NCBI GenBank assembly: GCA_036960605.1
Contig: JBALXI010000013.1
Coordinates: forward strand, 1 to 64,000
DNA: 64,000 bases
Direction: 5' to 3'
DNA from: Oleispira sp036960605
GTDB lineage: Bacteria > Pseudomonadota > Gammaproteobacteria > Pseudomonadales > Oceanobacteraceae
Shown here piece by piece: positions 1 to 8,059 of this stretch (its first letter is position 1; every line of letters begins with the position of its first letter). Below the pieces are notes generated by a model, which had not been told where the DNA came from, ran no database searches, and saw only the letters and a program-made list of their open reading frames with translations. The position numbers and the translations under genes were made by a program.

Positions 1-2
1 CT

Positions 3-71
3 AAAGGCTTTGCTGATGAACCCAAACGTGGACTTAGAATCGACCACATTTTAACGACCCCCTTTGTGTAG
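3..71 (+). pseudogene. 3' fragment of exonuclease III-like gene, cut by an IS remnant
   Basis: The reading frame entering from the left edge ends KRGLRIDHILTTPFV and then stops. GLRIDHIL matches the conserved stretch near the C-terminus of exodeoxyribonuclease III (XthA, AP endonuclease family). That family normally continues about 30 more residues to the catalytic DHAP region, so the gene appears truncated. The stop lies just where a degraded IS3-family element begins, so the last few residues are probably encoded by IS sequence. Only 22 codons are visible, so the assignment rests on one motif and the rest of the gene is outside the window. Confidence 0.5.
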
Positions 72-205
72 TTTGAATATCTCTATAATTTTTGCTTTCA
101 CTTCTGCACAAACATCAGGCTTCTCAAGCGCTTTACAATGATAGTAGAAGACACTTCGGGCTAGATCGCATGCGCGAAGTAACATACTTAGAATATGATT
201 TGCCT
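57..205 (-). pseudogene. IS150-type transposase orfB, N-terminal remnant
   Basis: Reading the minus strand downstream of orfA in another frame gives ELKANHILSMLLRACDLARS, then VFYYHCKALEKPD and AEVKAKIIEIFKLHKG. This closely follows the start of IS150 InsK-like transposases (LRAAEIPRSTFYYHLKALSKPD). The DDE catalytic core is absent because the frame ends at the junction near position 57. In intact elements OrfA and OrfB are joined by programmed -1 frameshifting on an A-rich run; the end of orfA here is A-rich (KAKKKRK). Confidence 0.7.
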
Positions 206-217
206 TAAGCTCCAGGA

Positions 218-736
218 TTATTTTCGCTTTTTCTTTGCTTTTAATCTCTTCTCCTGGAGTAAGGCATCGAACTTTTTTAACACGGCATTCTCCGCTCTAA
301 GATACTCAAGCTCATCTCTTAGCTCGCCTTCTGTCATCTCAGCGGCAGCCTTGGGTTTTATAATAGGAGTCTTTTTCATTGGGGTTCCGCGCTTTTTAGG
401 CTTTAGCCCTTCCATACCAAAAGATTCGTAATTGCGTAGCCAAACGAATAGCGTGCCTGGTGATGAAAGGTTAAAAAAGGCGCTAGTATGCACCAGTGAC
501 CAATCTTCTGTCTGCATCGTAGTCAGCACTTTGAGCTTGTCTTTAGCGCTGTATGCTGAAGTGGGGGGGAGAAATGATTGTTCATGATTGAAGGAATAAA
601 CCGCGCCCCAGTACCGAATTTGATTGGCGGGTATATCGTACTCTCGACCTAACTGGCGAGAGGGTTCGTCATCTAAATATCTTTTAGCGATGACTATTTT
701 TAAGCTTCTACTGTATTTGGACATGAAGTCCCCCAA
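218..736 (-). CDS. IS3-family (IS150-type) transposase OrfA
   Basis: At 172 residues this is about the length of InsJ of IS150. An N-terminal helix-turn-helix (roughly residues 5-60, with SLKIVIAKRYLDDEPSRQLG) is followed by a second HTH-like segment around FVWLRNYESFGMEGLKPKKRG. The C-terminal part is a charged coiled coil (GELRDELEYLRAENAVLKKF), the leucine-zipper-like dimerisation segment of this family. OrfA binds the IS ends; on its own it cannot transpose because OrfB is truncated. ATG codons at 736 and 724 could both serve as start. Confidence 0.85.
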   Translation of the reverse strand: MGDFMSKYSRSLKIVIAKRYLDDEPSRQLGREYDIPANQIRYWGAVYSFNHEQSFLPPTSAYSAKDKLKVLTTMQTEDWSLVHTSAFFNLSSPGTLFVWLRNYESFGMEGLKPKKRGTPMKKTPIIKPKAAAEMTEGELRDELEYLRAENAVLKKFDALLQEKRLKAKKKRK

Positions 737-820
737 AGTTATTTGTCTAACTATTGGGGGTCACTTCATAATCAGAAGCCTTTTTTATGGTCATGAGAAA
801 ATAAATACTCGACGTTGCCG

Positions 821-1858
821 CTACCAGAAACTCTCTTCTTCATTCGGTGGCGTATCGTAAGTATTATCAATTCGCTCTCGATCATCTTTCAAGCTCTTAA
901 TCAGTGAGCCTGAAGTATTAATGACGGGTTGACGCGCATCTTGATTTTCACCATCGACGGCACCTTCGCCATCGTTCACAAACTTAATGCCCGCACCATT
1001 CGTCCCCGTCCGAGACTCAATCCCTGCTTGCGCCTTTTTATTTAACAGTACAATGGCAATACGGCGATTAATGTCGCTTTCAGGATTATCAACATCCAGT
1101 GGTGCGGTATCACCCATGCCTAAAATCTGCGCAATTTGAGACTTCTCTACCCCTGCTTCCATCAAGGCACGGCGCGCTGAATCTGCTCGCTTAGCTGAAA
1201 GCTCCCAATTGACATCGTCTTCTGGATTATTTTCATAATACGCATCGGCATCGGTATGCCCGGTAATCGATAGTGGGTTATCCACCGTCATTAACATAGG
1301 GGCCAATTCATAAAGAATGTCTTCGCTATAATATTTCAGCACGGCGCTGCCCGCATTAAACATGGGACGCTTGGTTTGATCGACAATCTGAATGCGTAGA
1401 CCTTCGGTGGTGATATCAATCGTCATCTGATTTTTGAACGGACTCAAGGTTGGGCTGGCTTCAATTTTGGCTTCGATTTCGGCTTTCAATTGCTCTAGGC
1501 GCTTCTTCTCAATCGCTTCTGCCAGACTTTCAATTTCTTCAGCTTGTAGAATTTTCTCAGGGTCCAACGTTTCAGAAACGGCCATATTATCCGCAGTCGT
1601 TGGAGTACCACCAAGATCGATCACATAAGGACTAGGAATGCGCTTGCCATCTTCATACGCTTGCGGGTCTTGGAAATATCCAGCAATGGCTTCACGCTCC
1701 TCTTCGTTAGAGGAATTGGTTAACCAAAGAACAATAAATAACGCCATCATGGCTATCGCGAAATCCGCCATCGCTACTTTCCAGGCACCGCCATGTTCTT
1801 CATGACGGCCCTTCTTAATACGGCGAATGATTATATTGTTTTGGCCTAGATTCTCCAT
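821..1858 (-). CDS. motB: Flagellar motor stator protein MotB
   Basis: Stator subunit that, with MotA, conducts ions to drive the flagellum and anchors the stator to peptidoglycan. The short N-terminal tail is followed by WKVAMADFAIAMMALFIVLW, the single membrane helix, with the essential ion-binding aspartate at D32. The C-terminal half (about residues 165-275) is an OmpA/Pal-like peptidoglycan-binding domain with the signature NWELSAKRADSARR. A variable, probably disordered tail follows. It lies 26 bp downstream of motA on the same strand, as a two-gene operon. At 345 residues it is slightly long for the family. Confidence 0.96.
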   Translation of the reverse strand: MENLGQNNIIIRRIKKGRHEEHGGAWKVAMADFAIAMMALFIVLWLTNSSNEEEREAIAGYFQDPQAYEDGKRIPSPYVIDLGGTPTTADNMAVSETLDPEKILQAEEIESLAEAIEKKRLEQLKAEIEAKIEASPTLSPFKNQMTIDITTEGLRIQIVDQTKRPMFNAGSAVLKYYSEDILYELAPMLMTVDNPLSITGHTDADAYYENNPEDDVNWELSAKRADSARRALMEAGVEKSQIAQILGMGDTAPLDVDNPESDINRRIAIVLLNKKAQAGIESRTGTNGAGIKFVNDGEGAVDGENQDARQPVINTSGSLIKSLKDDRERIDNTYDTPPNEEESFW

Positions 1859-1884
1859 TCTATTAATTCCTTAGCGAATCAGGC

Positions 1885-2736
1885 TTAACGCCCACGCACC
1901 TTACTGTCGACTTCATCAAAGGAAGGGCGGCCATGGGTGAATAATGATTTACGACCAAATTCAATCGCTAACTGGGGGGCTAAACCATTCATCGAGGCAA
2001 TGATGGAGGCTTTTGCTGCATCGTATAATTTAATTTCATCTTCGGCGATATGCTTCATGCTAATACTGATGGGGCCGATTAATCCATAGGCAAAGAGTAC
2101 CCCCATAAAGGTACCTACCAACGCGGCTGCCACGTGCTTACCAATAATCGCCGGATCACCGCCAATAGAGGCCATGGTAATAACGATACCTAACACGGCG
2201 GCCACGATACCAAAGCCCGGCAAGGCATCGGCCACCTTTCCTAGCGCAGCACCCGGCTGCTCTAGTTCATGCAACCGCGCCTCAATTTCTTGATCCATGA
2301 GCGCTTCTAATTCATGAGACGCAAGGTTGCCAGATGAGATTATGCGAAAGTAATCAGCAATAAAACGGGCCAGCGCATCATTCATTAATATCGCTGGATA
2401 GCGGGCAAAAATCGCACTCGAGTGTGGATTTTCGACATCGGACTCAATCGCCATCATGCCTTCACGGCGAGATTTATTAAGGATGTCGTAGATTAAACTC
2501 AAGACATCTAGGCACATGGCCTTATTAACTTTTGAGCCCAAAATCACCTGAGGCATTAGTTTTAATGATTCTATGATGAGGTGAAATGGGTTTGAAATAA
2601 GGTAGGCGCCAATCGCAGACCCCATAATAATCATCACTTCAAATGGCTGCCACAGCGCAGCCAGCTGGCCGTGAGACAATACAAAGCCCCAGCCAACACT
2701 ACCAAATACAATAATAATTCCGATTATAAACAGCAT
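1885..2736 (-). CDS. motA: Flagellar motor stator protein MotA
   Basis: Four-helix inner-membrane stator subunit (283 residues). Helices lie near residues 1-20, 30-50, 170-195 and 200-222. The segment PGFGIVAAVLGIVITMASIG carries the conserved proline region of helix 3, and LVGTFMGVLFAYGLIGPI is helix 4. The large cytoplasmic loop between helices 2 and 3 contacts the rotor. It is first in the motA-motB operon and is transcribed divergently from the HDOD gene at 2847. The 110 bp between them must hold both promoters. The order motB-motA-HDOD-rhodanese-psd matches Pseudomonas. Confidence 0.96.
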   Translation of the reverse strand: MLFIIGIIIVFGSVGWGFVLSHGQLAALWQPFEVMIIMGSAIGAYLISNPFHLIIESLKLMPQVILGSKVNKAMCLDVLSLIYDILNKSRREGMMAIESDVENPHSSAIFARYPAILMNDALARFIADYFRIISSGNLASHELEALMDQEIEARLHELEQPGAALGKVADALPGFGIVAAVLGIVITMASIGGDPAIIGKHVAAALVGTFMGVLFAYGLIGPISISMKHIAEDEIKLYDAAKASIIASMNGLAPQLAIEFGRKSLFTHGRPSFDEVDSKVRGR

Positions 2737-2846
2737 TTGAACTATTCCAGATTATTCAACGAATGTCCCTAAACTTTAAGATGCTTTGAAAGTCATGTTA
2801 GGAAAATAAGCAGCTTCGAGGAAACTGACTATAGTAAGTAAAGGTT

Positions 2847-4511
2847 ATGTTTAGAGTTTTCTCAAATACACTGATGACATTAGATACTAGAAAGACACGT
2901 TCACTGCCAGATGCTGATGATTGGCAAAATATACAGAAATTTCAACGGTTTCCGTTATTGCCCAGTACTCGACGTTCCGTTCAGCAGCTGATGCGTAAAA
3001 CCAGCTTAAGCTTTGATGGCTTAGCCACAATAGCGGAGCAAGATCCTGCTCTTTGTCTGCATATGCTACAGCGTATTAAACAACTCCATCCCGCTAGTTT
3101 AGAGCAAATACATACCGCTGCCGGCTGTATATCGCTACTGGGAATGGAGGAGGTTGTTAAACTGGTCAAGCACCTGCCGGTACTCGATATATCTCCTAGT
3201 CGCCGCTCTGAGCGCAACTATATGGCGATGCTGCATACTGCGGTTTTGGCGGGGCGCATTGCGGCTCAGTGGGCTAAATTTAAGCCCAGCCTCAATCAAC
3301 ACCAGGCTCAATGGTCAGCGATGCTCGCCTCTGCTCCGCTATGGCCTTGGCAGTTGCAGCAAGTGAGTTCTAGCCAACAAACGTTTAATCATATGAGCCA
3401 AGGAAAAGATTTAATTCCTGCTCTAGAAATAGGTTTCGGTGCGCTCACTAAAAATCGTCTTGGGCAGTGGCGGAAGCTGGCACACAATTTAGCCCTGCCC
3501 AGTACTTGCCAATCGTTATGGCAACACCAATGTTGGCCCAAGCCTAAAGAATGGCAGGCTCTACGTGTGCAAAAACTCACTAGCATAGAAGGCCACCGAG
3601 CTTTAAAACATCAATGTCAGCAGGCTGAGATGTTGGTATATATTGCCAACGCTTTGGCTAGCCAATATCGAATCGGAGCCTATCGCTTAAAGACCAGGCG
3701 TTGGTTAGCATTAAGCGCTAATTTTTTGAATAAAGAGGCAGAAGACATCCATCAAGAGGTCATATCTCTTAACCTCCAGTTAGCGAGGCAAGATCGAGGT
3801 TCGGCCATCGCAACTCTATTAGCGCCGACCAACACAGCGACACCTCCTGGCTTAGTCTATCAATGTGAGAAGCAGCCGGCTGTCTTTAAGATGGAGCGGG
3901 ATGCACCTCAACCTGTTTCTAATGCCGCCATCAAGGAAAGAAAAATTGATCACTCGTTATTAAAACGCTTGATGCTGCAGCTGGATAAAACCCCTGAAAG
4001 TTTTGGTGATTTACACTACTTAATGCGTTCAGTTTTAAAAGGAATTACCGAAGGCATCGGCCTAAAGCATGCTTATATTATGGTACAAAATAAATCAGGT
4101 ACTGCGGCTAAAGTATATTACCAGCAAGGCCTGGCGGAAACAGATCCTCTCTGCCAGTTTGGCATAGAATTAGACAGCGCCAGTGTTTTCAAAAAAATGT
4201 TGGAGAAACCCGCCAGTTTAATGATTACCGAGCACAATAGAGAAAAGATGCTCAGAGGTATAACAGCCACTCAACAAAGTGTATTACCTCAACAGTTTAT
4301 GATGATGTCCTTATTCTCTAATGAGCGTCCGATCGGGATAATTTTTGCAGATCTCGGCAATACTCCGCTCAATCTTCCTATGCAACCTGCTGAATATACG
4401 GCCTTCAAATCCCTCTGTATGGCTGCGAGTAAGAGTTTAGGTAAACTTGCAATTGCGACTCAAAAGAAAGTCCGTAGCGAGAATAACAAAGCAAAACGGC
4501 GTCAAGCCTAA
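2847..4511 (+). CDS. HDOD-domain protein with C-terminal GAF-like region
   Basis: A 554-residue cytoplasmic protein. Residues about 30-235 resemble an HDOD domain (LPSTRRSVQQLMRKTSLSFD, then EQDPALCLHMLQRIK and ISLLGMEEVVKLVKHLPVL), a non-catalytic relative of HD phosphohydrolases found in signalling proteins. Residues about 385-530 have the composition and spacing of a GAF-like sensory domain (LMRSVLKGITEGIGLKHAYI, RPIGIIFADLG). A homologue sits at this position between motA and rhodanese in Pseudomonas. The role is unknown; regulation of motility or second-messenger signalling is a guess from family and context. Confidence 0.8.
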   Translation: MFRVFSNTLMTLDTRKTRSLPDADDWQNIQKFQRFPLLPSTRRSVQQLMRKTSLSFDGLATIAEQDPALCLHMLQRIKQLHPASLEQIHTAAGCISLLGMEEVVKLVKHLPVLDISPSRRSERNYMAMLHTAVLAGRIAAQWAKFKPSLNQHQAQWSAMLASAPLWPWQLQQVSSSQQTFNHMSQGKDLIPALEIGFGALTKNRLGQWRKLAHNLALPSTCQSLWQHQCWPKPKEWQALRVQKLTSIEGHRALKHQCQQAEMLVYIANALASQYRIGAYRLKTRRWLALSANFLNKEAEDIHQEVISLNLQLARQDRGSAIATLLAPTNTATPPGLVYQCEKQPAVFKMERDAPQPVSNAAIKERKIDHSLLKRLMLQLDKTPESFGDLHYLMRSVLKGITEGIGLKHAYIMVQNKSGTAAKVYYQQGLAETDPLCQFGIELDSASVFKKMLEKPASLMITEHNREKMLRGITATQQSVLPQQFMMMSLFSNERPIGIIFADLGNTPLNLPMQPAEYTAFKSLCMAASKSLGKLAIATQKKVRSENNKAKRRQA

Positions 4512-4587
4512 CCGCAGGCATTTGCCAGAGTACAAATACCGATAGTACAATGCGGGTAACTACTGAATATTATCTACGGATGGCACT

Positions 4588-5412
4588 ATGCCGAGTTACC
4601 CGCTATTAATTGAACCAGAAGATCTGCAGCCTTTATTGACCGATGAGAATCTATTGATCATTGACCAAGGTAAGCTAGAGACTTTCTTGAACGCCCACGT
4701 TCCTGGCGCGGTTCACCTTGATTTTAAAGATCTCCAGCTAGGTCAAAAACCGACGCCAGGAGCCTTACCCAGCCTCGCTCAACTTAGCATCGTATTTTCT
4801 AACATTGGCCTCACGCTGGATAAGCATGTGGTTGTCTATGACGATGAAGGTGGTGGTTGGGCAGGTCGCTTGATTTGGGCTTTGGATGCCATTGGCCATA
4901 CTCGCTACTCCTATTTAAATGGCGGTATTCATGCTTGGTTACAAGCAGGACTAGCCACAGACCAAGGTCCGCAAGAAGCGATTAAGAGTGACTATACCGT
5001 TGCTGAACTTGATCTTCGACATGAGCTCAGTAAAGCTCAAATAATTGCACGATTGGGGCAAGATGATTTCGCTATTTGGGATGCTCGCTCGGCGAAAGAA
5101 TACAGTGGCGAGAAAGTTATTGCTGCTCGTGGTGGTCATATTCCTGGCGCTGTAAATTACGAGTGGACGCTAGGCATGGACAATGACCGAGGCTTACGCA
5201 TTAATGATTTAGAGGAATTTGATGCCTTACTCAATTCTTTAGGTCTGACTAAAGATAAAGAGATTGCAACGCATTGCCATACCCATCACCGTTCAGGTTT
5301 CACCTACCTTGTGGGTAAGATTTTAGGCCGCAATATGAAAGCCTATGCCGGTTCTTGGGCCGAATGGGGCAACGACGAAAACACTCCGATTAATACCGGT
5401 AATCAAGCATAA
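4588..5412 (+). CDS. rhdA: Thiosulfate/3-mercaptopyruvate sulfurtransferase (two-domain rhodanese)
   Basis: Transfers sulfane sulfur from thiosulfate or a related donor to cyanide or another thiophile through a cysteine persulfide. Two rhodanese domains fill 274 residues. The N-terminal one (1-130) has DDEGGGWAGRLIW but no active-site cysteine. The C-terminal one carries the loop CHTHHRSG with the catalytic Cys230. The loop is very like that of Pseudomonas/Azotobacter RhdA (CQTHHRSG), so thiosulfate specificity is more likely than 3-mercaptopyruvate (CGSGVTA-type loop). It lies 38 bp upstream of psd and is probably co-transcribed. Confidence 0.92.
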   Translation: MPSYPLLIEPEDLQPLLTDENLLIIDQGKLETFLNAHVPGAVHLDFKDLQLGQKPTPGALPSLAQLSIVFSNIGLTLDKHVVVYDDEGGGWAGRLIWALDAIGHTRYSYLNGGIHAWLQAGLATDQGPQEAIKSDYTVAELDLRHELSKAQIIARLGQDDFAIWDARSAKEYSGEKVIAARGGHIPGAVNYEWTLGMDNDRGLRINDLEEFDALLNSLGLTKDKEIATHCHTHHRSGFTYLVGKILGRNMKAYAGSWAEWGNDENTPINTGNQA

Positions 5413-5450
5413 CTAATTACACTTTTTAAGAAACATTACAGGATTTTATT

Positions 5451-6329
5451 TTGGCTACTTCAATTAAAGACAAGTTATTCATCGCATTTCAATATGCCGT
5501 GCCACAACATTTATTATCACACCTCGTCGGTTGGATTGCGGAAACGCGTATCGACTGGATTAAGAATTTATTCATCAGTAAATTCATCAAACAATTCAAC
5601 GTCAATATGGAAGAAGCCGAGCGCCAAACGCCGGAAGCCTTCGAAAACTTCAATGACTTTTTCACTCGTGAACTAAAGCCTGGCATGCGTCCGATCGACT
5701 TAAAAAGCAATGCCATTGTTTCTCCTGCTGACGGCGCAATTAGCCAGTTAGGTCCTATTGAAAATGGCCGAGTATTCCAAGCGAAGGGACATGATTATTC
5801 GCTGATCGAACTGTTAGGCGGAAAGAGCCAAACCGCAGATGAATTTATGGGCGGCGAGTTTGCCACCATTTATTTATCCCCAAAGGATTATCATCGCCTG
5901 CATATGCCAGTAACAGGCACCTTGCGTGAAATGATCTATGTGCCTGGTGACCTTTTCTCGGTAAACCAAACCACAGCGCAAAACGTACCGCGTTTGTTTT
6001 CTCGCAATGAGCGTGTTGTCGTAATTTTTGATACCGAACTGGGTCCAATGGCATTGGTATTAGTCGGCGCGATGATCGTTGCCGGTATTGAAACAACCTG
6101 GGCTGGCCGCATTACCCCATTCGATCGTAAAGTACGTTCTATCAGCTATCCTGTTCAAGGTGAAAGCCAGCAGCCTCTTGTCATAGAGAAAGGCGACGAG
6201 ATGGGACGTTTCTTCCTCGGTTCTACCATCGTGATGTGCTTTGGTAAGGATAAAATGCATTGGTTAGAAGACATGAAAGCGGAGCAACCTTTACGTTTAG
6301 GCGAAAGCATTGGTTTGACCCTAGAGTAA
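5451..6329 (+). CDS. psd: Phosphatidylserine decarboxylase proenzyme
   Basis: Converts phosphatidylserine to phosphatidylethanolamine at the inner membrane. The proenzyme cleaves itself at LGST (residues 256-259), turning Ser258 into the pyruvoyl group. The self-processing triad partners are visible as D94 (SPADG) and H151 (LHMP). The length of 292 residues is normal. The start used is TTG at 5451, with an AGGA about 9 bases upstream; no suitable ATG precedes the conserved N-terminal region. It follows the rhodanese gene as in Pseudomonas. Confidence 0.96.
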   Translation: MATSIKDKLFIAFQYAVPQHLLSHLVGWIAETRIDWIKNLFISKFIKQFNVNMEEAERQTPEAFENFNDFFTRELKPGMRPIDLKSNAIVSPADGAISQLGPIENGRVFQAKGHDYSLIELLGGKSQTADEFMGGEFATIYLSPKDYHRLHMPVTGTLREMIYVPGDLFSVNQTTAQNVPRLFSRNERVVVIFDTELGPMALVLVGAMIVAGIETTWAGRITPFDRKVRSISYPVQGESQQPLVIEKGDEMGRFFLGSTIVMCFGKDKMHWLEDMKAEQPLRLGESIGLTLE

Positions 6330-6365
6330 GTAAATTTTATGTATAGATTGTGCTAAAACTTGTGA

Positions 6366-6381
6366 GCCTACGAAAGTAGGC
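6366..6381 (+). terminator. Short GAAA-loop hairpin after psd
   Basis: GCCTAC-GAAA-GTAGGC is a perfect 6-bp stem with a GNRA tetraloop, about 37 bases after the psd stop. No U-run follows directly, so this is a candidate terminator or processing hairpin rather than a classic intrinsic terminator. Confidence 0.45.
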
Positions 6382-6387
6382 CTATAT

Positions 6388-6405
6388 TAATTAGATATCT
6401 AATTA
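6388..6405. promoter_or_regulatory. 18-bp perfect palindrome upstream of solute-binding gene
   Basis: TAATTAGATATCTAATTA is a perfect palindrome 72 bases before the ATG at 6477. Its position between the psd hairpin and the first solute-binding gene fits a dimeric repressor or activator site, but no cognate regulator is encoded nearby. An AT-rich palindrome could also arise by chance. Confidence 0.3.
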
Positions 6406-6476
6406 TTAAATCACAGTCTTTATCACTACATCGTCTAGACTAAAAGAAACTACAGCTTTTTAGGTTCGTCATATTC

Positions 6477-7229
6477 ATGGGTCTTTTCTATACGCCGTAT
6501 TATGCAATTCGACTATTAGTTTTTAGTTTCTTATTTTTGTCATCCAGCGTAAGTTTTGCACTCCTCATCAAAGTAGGTTCAACCGACTTCCCACCCTTTT
6601 ACGTTATCAATAGCGACAACAGTGCCTCTGGAATCTACGTCGACATTATGGAAAGAACACTCCAGCATGCGAAGTTAGATTATCGAATCGATTCTTTCCC
6701 TACTAAGCGTTTGTACCGCAACTTAGGCCTTGGAGAGACGGATATATTTTTGGGTATTAAAGGGTCTCCAGAATACGACGATAATGTCCTTTATAGTAAA
6801 ATGGCAATTTCGCAGATTCAAATGAGAGTTTATGCCATTGGTAATACTCCCTTGCCCTTAATCAAAGAAGATTTTAATCACTACAGAATCATTACCATGC
6901 GAGGTTATGGTTATCATGGACTGGTAAAATATTTTGCTAACCCGAATAACAATATCGCCGTCACCTCAACCTCAGAACATCGTTCATCCTTTTTAATGTT
7001 GAAAAATAAGCGGGCAGATTATGTTATTAACTATAAGCACCCTTCTGAGACGGCTTTAGAAGATCTTAAAATAAGAGACCTTAAATACACCAGTTTTTAT
7101 GACGCTAAGGTCTATTTCATTGTCTCGAAAGAAACACCATACGCAGCGGAGATATTAAACAAGCTGGAGCTGGCTTACTTAGAACTAATTGAGCTAGGAG
7201 AGTTGGAATACATTACAAATGATGATTAG
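6477..7229 (+). CDS. Periplasmic solute-binding family 3-like protein (copy 1)
   Basis: A 250-residue protein with a hydrophobic N-terminal signal (about residues 8-29, RLLVFSFLFLSSSVSFA), followed by a type II periplasmic-binding fold. The segments IKVGSTDFPPFYV, SGIYVDIMERTLQHA, GETDIFLGIKGSPEYDD and YVINYKHPSETAL are characteristic of SBP_bac_3 domains. Such proteins bind amino acids or other small polar ligands, or act as the sensor input of signalling systems. No permease or ATPase is adjacent. It is followed by a close paralogue, indicating tandem duplication. The ligand is unknown. Confidence 0.8.
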   Translation: MGLFYTPYYAIRLLVFSFLFLSSSVSFALLIKVGSTDFPPFYVINSDNSASGIYVDIMERTLQHAKLDYRIDSFPTKRLYRNLGLGETDIFLGIKGSPEYDDNVLYSKMAISQIQMRVYAIGNTPLPLIKEDFNHYRIITMRGYGYHGLVKYFANPNNNIAVTSTSEHRSSFLMLKNKRADYVINYKHPSETALEDLKIRDLKYTSFYDAKVYFIVSKETPYAAEILNKLELAYLELIELGELEYITNDD

Positions 7230-7312
7230 TCAGAAAATGATTTATTCAGCACACCCGCTACACTCTAATGGCCACCCCATTATTTGACTGCCGTTTTTAT
7301 GATATCGATTTC

Positions 7313-8050
7313 ATGTCGAAAATATCGTTTTTAACCCTTTTAACCTTTGCTTTAATGTTTCTGTCGCCCGTAATTAAAGCACAAGAGATTAAAGTGGGGA
7401 CAATGGAATTTCCTCCCTACTACCTAAAAAACAAAGGCCAACCGCCCTCGGGCATCTATCTTGACGTTATGAAAAAGTCTTTAGAGTATGCTGGCTTAAG
7501 CTATCGCGTAGATTATTACCCCACTAAGCGTTTATATCTTAATTTAGGCAGTGGACAAACTGATTTATATCTAGGAATCAAAGGTTCACCTGAATACGAT
7601 GATAAAGTTTTTTATAGCAAAACCATCATATCTCAAATTCAAATGCGTATTTATGCGACCGGAGATACGCCACTGCCGATAACAAAAGAAGATATTAATG
7701 GCCATAAAATCAGCACGATGCGGGGTTATGGTTACGGTGGTTTAGTAAATTACTTTTCTGATCCCAACAATAACATTGAAGTTGCGCCAACATCTGAACA
7801 TTTAGCATCATTCCAAATGCTCAAAAAGAAACGCGTTGATTATGTTATGAACTATAAACACCCGGCTGAAAATGTATTAAAAAATCTGATAATTCCACAG
7901 TTAAAGTATACAAATTTTTATACCATCGATGTCTATTTCATCGTTTCAAAATCAACTCCGAGTGCATTTGAAGTATTACAAAAAATTGAGCGAGCTTACT
8001 TAGACCTAGTTGAACTTGGCGAACTTGAATATATCGAAAACAATAATTAG
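7313..8050 (+). CDS. Periplasmic solute-binding family 3-like protein (copy 2)
   Basis: Close paralogue of the gene at 6477, sharing long blocks such as LGIKGSPEYDD, YSK.IISQIQMR, TMRGYGY.GLV.YF and YV.NYKHP. An upstream ATG at 7268 exists. The ATG at 7313 gives a clean signal peptide (MSKISFLTLLTFALMFLSPV, cleavage after KAQ), while the upstream start would add an uncharacteristic polar segment, so 7313 is preferred. It ends only 9 bp from the convergent hmuV stop. There is no transporter partner nearby. Confidence 0.78.
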   Translation: MSKISFLTLLTFALMFLSPVIKAQEIKVGTMEFPPYYLKNKGQPPSGIYLDVMKKSLEYAGLSYRVDYYPTKRLYLNLGSGQTDLYLGIKGSPEYDDKVFYSKTIISQIQMRIYATGDTPLPITKEDINGHKISTMRGYGYGGLVNYFSDPNNNIEVAPTSEHLASFQMLKKKRVDYVMNYKHPAENVLKNLIIPQLKYTNFYTIDVYFIVSKSTPSAFEVLQKIERAYLDLVELGELEYIENNN

Positions 8051-8059
8051 CTCACCCTA

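Larger units (their letters stand above)
57..763 (-). mobile_element. Truncated IS3-family (IS150-type) insertion sequence
   Basis: A complete orfA plus the first part of orfB lie on the minus strand. The outer end upstream of orfA carries a terminal-repeat-like sequence reading inward TGACCCCCAATAGTTAGACA (744-763 in reverse). IS elements of this group begin with TG and a C-rich tract. The other end is missing: orfB breaks off after roughly 50 codons at the junction with the exonuclease III fragment. This is therefore a partial, probably immobile copy. The exact left boundary (55-66) is uncertain. Confidence 0.75.

Noticed and set aside
195..431. Plus-strand frame opposite IS orfA
   Set aside because: It mirrors the transposase gene; residues are low-complexity Ser/Phe typical of an antisense frame.
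4588..5412. 3-mercaptopyruvate sulfurtransferase sseA
   Set aside because: The active loop CHTHHRSG is like RhdA, not the CGSGVTA-type loop of SseA.
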